Below, in pieces: positions 5,181-7,393 of a DNA stretch of 7,393 bases. Source of the stretch: Bacillota bacterium (GTDB lineage: Bacteria > Bacillota > Clostridia > Christensenellales > SZUA-584); the NCBI GenBank assembly GCA_023399095.1, contig JAEWQS010000150.1:1-7393 (forward strand), read 5' to 3'. The notes under the pieces were generated by a model, which was given only the letters and a program-made list of their open reading frames with translations, did not search any database and was not told the origin of the DNA. Within the stretch, counting starts at the first letter, position 1. Each line of letters opens with the position of its first letter. A program made the position numbers and the translations under genes.

Positions 5181-5701
5181 TAAACACGATATCGGCGCTT
5201 TTTGTGCCGCTATTTATCGCGGGAATCGTGGTGTTTGGCCTTGCAAAAAAAGTACCGGTCTACGAAGCGTTCATTCGCGGTGCAAAACAGGGCTTTATCA
5301 CGGTGGTGCGCGTATTGCCGTATGTGATCGGTTTTGTTTTCGCGATACGGATTTTCACAGCATCGGGAAGCTTTGATTACATCGCCACGGCGCTTTCTCC
5401 AATATTAAGACCGATCGGCATTCCACCTGAAATTTTACCGCTCGCGCTAATGCGTCCGTTTTCGGGCAGCGCGTCAATCGGCATGCTGACAACGATACTC
5501 GGCAGCTACGGGCCCGATAGCTTTATCGGGCGTACCGCAAGCACGTTGATGGGTTCTTCAGAAACGCTTTTCTACACCACGGCGTTATATTACGGAAGCG
5601 TGGGCATTAAGAAAACACGCTACACCATTCCGGCGTCTCTCATTTCCGAACTTGCGGGGTTGATGGCAAGCGTGACGTTTTGCAAATTATTATTTAACTA
5701 A
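5171..5701 (+). CDS. spmB: Spore maturation protein B
   Basis: This is the partner of SpmA, another integral membrane protein of the Gate-domain family that acts in spore-core dehydration. It has 176 residues from ATG 5171 (B. subtilis SpmB is 178). Family features are VVFGLAKKVPVYEAFIRGAKQG (about 20-41), PPEILPLALMRPFSGSAS (85-102), SYGPDSFIGRTASTLMGSSET (112-132) and YYGSVGIKKTRY (140-151). Hydrophobic stretches are visible near residues 5-24, 46-63, 85-95 and 157-174. The start is 10 bases inside spmA. In B. subtilis spmAB follows dacB; here dacB is absent from the window and the pair sits beside abrB. The gene ends in an AT-rich gap and no clear intrinsic terminator follows it. Confidence 0.95.
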   Translation: MQVINTISALFVPLFIAGIVVFGLAKKVPVYEAFIRGAKQGFITVVRVLPYVIGFVFAIRIFTASGSFDYIATALSPILRPIGIPPEILPLALMRPFSGSASIGMLTTILGSYGPDSFIGRTASTLMGSSETLFYTTALYYGSVGIKKTRYTIPASLISELAGLMASVTFCKLLFN

Positions 5702-5707
5702 AAAATC

Positions 5708-5779
5708 TTTTTGTCGAAATATGCAGAAAAACTGAATATGAATGCATAATGTTTAATAAATGCTTATTTACGACAAAAA
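5708..5779. repeat. Long imperfect inverted repeat with Spo0A-box-like arms in the convergent gap
   Basis: The arms lie at 5708-5725 and 5761-5779. TTTTTGTCG pairs with CGACAAAAA; after one bulged A, AAATA pairs with TATTT; then, after a mismatch, GCA pairs with TGC. The loop is 35 AT-rich bases. The left arm carries TGTCGAA (5712-5718), an exact 0A-box core; the right arm, read on the minus strand, carries TGTCGTA, one mismatch away. On neither strand is the stem followed by a T run, so it is not a standard terminator. The 148-base gap between the convergent spmB and ABC-F genes otherwise shows only AT-rich promoter-like words (for example TATAAT at 5830-5835) and no reading frame I would support. 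Confidence 0.55.
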
Positions 5780-5849
5780 AATTCTATAAAAAAATATATT
5801 AAGTTTTCATGACAATTGGAAACATAATATATAATTAGGTTTAAAATAC

Positions 5850-7393
5850 CTATTCGTGGGCATATTCCCACTCTTTCATAAGCGCTTCAATCGCTTCGCG
5901 CTGCTGTGCATATTCAATAGACAGTTCAGAAATCTGTTGTGCGTCAAGTGCCGATGGATCGGCAAGAGACGCCTCGATTTCAGCAAGACGCTGCTCTGCA
6001 GTCTCAATATCATTTTCGATCTGCGCAATGCGTTTCTTCATCTCGCGCCTAGACGCTTCTTTTTCTTTTTCGGTGCGTTTTTGCTTGGCAACAGATGTTT
6101 TAGTGATGCCGGGTTCTTCGCTTATCTCGGGAATATTTGCCTTTTCTAGCGCGCTTATATAGTCGCTCCAGTTGCCTTGATAAGAATTAAGCGTACCTTC
6201 CTTGAGTTCCAACACGCGTGTGGCGGTCTTGTTGATGAAATAGCGGTCGTGGCTCACGAAAAGCACGGTTCCTTCAAATTCGCATAGCGCATCCTCAAGT
6301 ATCTCGCGGCTGTCCATGTCGAGATGGTTGGTCGGCTCATCCAGCAGCAGCAAATTGTCTTGTCCGAGCATAAGCTTTAATAACGAAAGCCGTCCTTTCT
6401 CACCGCCTGAGAGCGCTGATACAGGCTTGTACACATCATCGCCGAAAAACAGAAACGATGCGAGGATGTTGCGCAGCTCGCCGTCGGAAAACGCAGGATA
6501 ATCGCCTCGCATTTCTTCTATCACGGTGTGTCTGGTATCGAGGTTCTCCTGCAATTGATCGTAATATCCGACGGAAACGCCGGTGCCGATGACGATCTCA
6601 CCCTGTGTGGGACTAAGCCTTTGCGCGGCGATACGCAGCAAAGTGGTTTTGCCCACGCCGTTTGGCCCCACAAGCGCCGCACGATCGCCTTTGTAAAGAT
6701 GAAGGCCGATGCCGCTGAAAAGCGGCGGCGCGTCCTGCCATGCCATCTTCACGTCCTCCATCTGAAGAACGTCGCTGCTGCCTCTGGCGGCTGTACCCAG
6801 TCGCAGAGATATCCGACCGTGGTCACCTTCGGGACGATCCACCTTTTCCATCTTGTTAAGAAGCGTTTCCCGCGCGTGCATTTTGATAAAGTTCTTGCCG
6901 CCGCCCGATTGTCCCCACGCTTTGTATTGCTCAATCACCTTTTTTTGCCGCGCGATTTCACGTTGGTTCTGCTCATACGCCTTTTGCTGCAATCTGCGCT
7001 TTTCGTCGCGCTGAGCCACGAAAGAGGTGTAGTTGCCGATATATATATCCACGACACCGCTGTGAAGGTCGGCAATGTGCGTGCATGTCTGGTCAATAAA
7101 CCAACGGTCATGCGAGACAATCATCACGGCGCCCTGCCATGCTTTTAAATACCCTTCCAGCCAGGTCACCGCGTCCGTGTCCAGGTGGTTGGTCGGTTCA
7201 TCTAGCAGCAGCAACTTGGGCTTTTCCAGCAGCAGCTTGGCAAGCATGAGCCGCGCACGCTGGCCGCCCGAGAGCGTGCAGACCGCGCGGTCATATACGT
7301 CTTCGACAAGTCCAAGACCCTTGAGCACACCGTTAATCGCGCTCTTGTAGCCGTAGCCGTCCGCTTCCTCAAACGCTTGCGTGACACGCTCAT
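5850..7393 (-). CDS. ABC-F family ATPase, translation factor (YdiF/Uup-like), N-terminus cut by right edge
   Basis: ABC-F proteins bind the ribosomal E site and relieve stalled or faulty elongation; they have two ATPase domains and no membrane part. The frame is open to the edge, giving 513 visible residues; about 100 more, with the first Walker A, should lie outside. Visible motifs, numbered from the edge: first domain LSGGQ (40-44), DEPTNHLD (64-71), SHDRWF (93-98); an inter-domain linker rich in Lys, Arg and Gln (about 125-185), which contacts P-site tRNA in studied members; second domain Walker A GPNGVGKTT (242-250), LSGGE (327-331), DEPTNHLD (351-358), SHDRYF (380-385). The last 80 residues are a charged predicted coiled coil, as in Uup and YdiF. 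Internal GTG 7328 is not a credible start, since upstream codons (ERVTQAFEE...GYGY) match the family. It appears to be a housekeeping member rather than an antibiotic-resistance one, but that needs phylogeny. Confidence 0.96.
   Translation of the reverse strand, partial: ERVTQAFEEADGYGYKSAINGVLKGLGLVEDVYDRAVCTLSGGQRARLMLAKLLLEKPKLLLLDEPTNHLDTDAVTWLEGYLKAWQGAVMIVSHDRWFIDQTCTHIADLHSGVVDIYIGNYTSFVAQRDEKRRLQQKAYEQNQREIARQKKVIEQYKAWGQSGGGKNFIKMHARETLLNKMEKVDRPEGDHGRISLRLGTAARGSSDVLQMEDVKMAWQDAPPLFSGIGLHLYKGDRAALVGPNGVGKTTLLRIAAQRLSPTQGEIVIGTGVSVGYYDQLQENLDTRHTVIEEMRGDYPAFSDGELRNILASFLFFGDDVYKPVSALSGGEKGRLSLLKLMLGQDNLLLLDEPTNHLDMDSREILEDALCEFEGTVLFVSHDRYFINKTATRVLELKEGTLNSYQGNWSDYISALEKANIPEISEEPGITKTSVAKQKRTEKEKEASRREMKKRIAQIENDIETAEQRLAEIEASLADPSALDAQQISELSIEYAQQREAIEALMKEWEYAHE

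Noticed and set aside
5809..5835. Promoter-like ATGACA and TATAAT on the plus strand in the convergent gap
   Set aside because: The spacing is only 15 bases in an extremely AT-rich stretch and no plus-strand gene follows, so it is not annotated as a promoter.
6528..7148. 206-codon plus-strand open frame opposite the ABC-F gene
   Set aside because: It lies entirely antisense to conserved ABC-F coding sequence and shows no recognisable domain.
7302..7309. TTCGACA (Spo0A-box core) inside the ABC-F gene
   Set aside because: It is explained by the codons for Leu-Val-Glu-Asp and lacks the AT-rich flank; it shows how often the core occurs by chance.
7202..7393. Minus-strand open frame starting with ATG at the right edge
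   Set aside because: It is in a different frame from the conserved ABC-F sequence, which continues to the edge; the ATG is out of frame with it.

Overview
The window looks like a moderately GC-rich, endospore-forming member of the Firmicutes, most likely class Clostridia. The evidence is a pair of spore maturation genes (spmA, spmB), an AbrB-type transition-state regulator with the clostridial four-cysteine tail, strong AGGAGG-like ribosome sites, GTG starts, a lipoprotein-type solute-binding protein, and a yabB-rsmI-abrB block that matches the Bacillus subtilis order yabB-(yazA)-yabC/rsmI-abrB. Coding DNA is of mixed composition, while the gaps between genes are short and very AT-rich. No gap exceeds 300 bases. 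I saw no rRNA, tRNA, CRISPR array, insertion sequence or phage gene.

Layout: (1) 1-2424, minus strand: a polar amino-acid ABC uptake operon in the order binding lipoprotein, permease, ATPase. Two hairpins sit back to back between the lipoprotein gene and the permease gene, and the ATPase runs off the left edge. (2) 2425-2622: a divergent promoter region with a TTTACT-N17-TATAAT promoter facing left and an extended -10 (TGGTATAAT) facing right. (3) 2623-4166, plus strand: two overlapping RNA methyltransferase genes, a TrmN6/YabB-type tRNA adenine methyltransferase and RsmI (16S rRNA C1402 2'-O-methyltransferase). (4) 4174-4416, minus strand: abrB, convergent with rsmI and separated from it by 7 bases. 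Its apparent intrinsic terminator lies inside the rsmI coding sequence. (5) 4417-4595: a divergent control region with an abrB promoter and a good match to a Spo0A box. (6) 4596-5701, plus strand: spmA-spmB, overlapping by 10 bases. (7) 5702-5849: an AT-rich gap with a long inverted repeat whose arms carry a Spo0A-box match and a near match. (8) 5850 to the right edge, minus strand: a housekeeping-type ABC-F translation factor that lacks its N-terminus because of the window edge.

The genes fall into three themes: nutrient uptake, modification and rescue of the translation machinery, and the switch into sporulation. The most interesting signals are regulatory: the abrB terminator hidden in rsmI, Spo0A-box-like sites around abrB/spmAB, and the lack of a visible plus-strand terminator after rsmI, which would allow a non-contiguous operon spanning abrB. 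I found no clearly new multi-gene system. The genes themselves are recognisable and ordinary.
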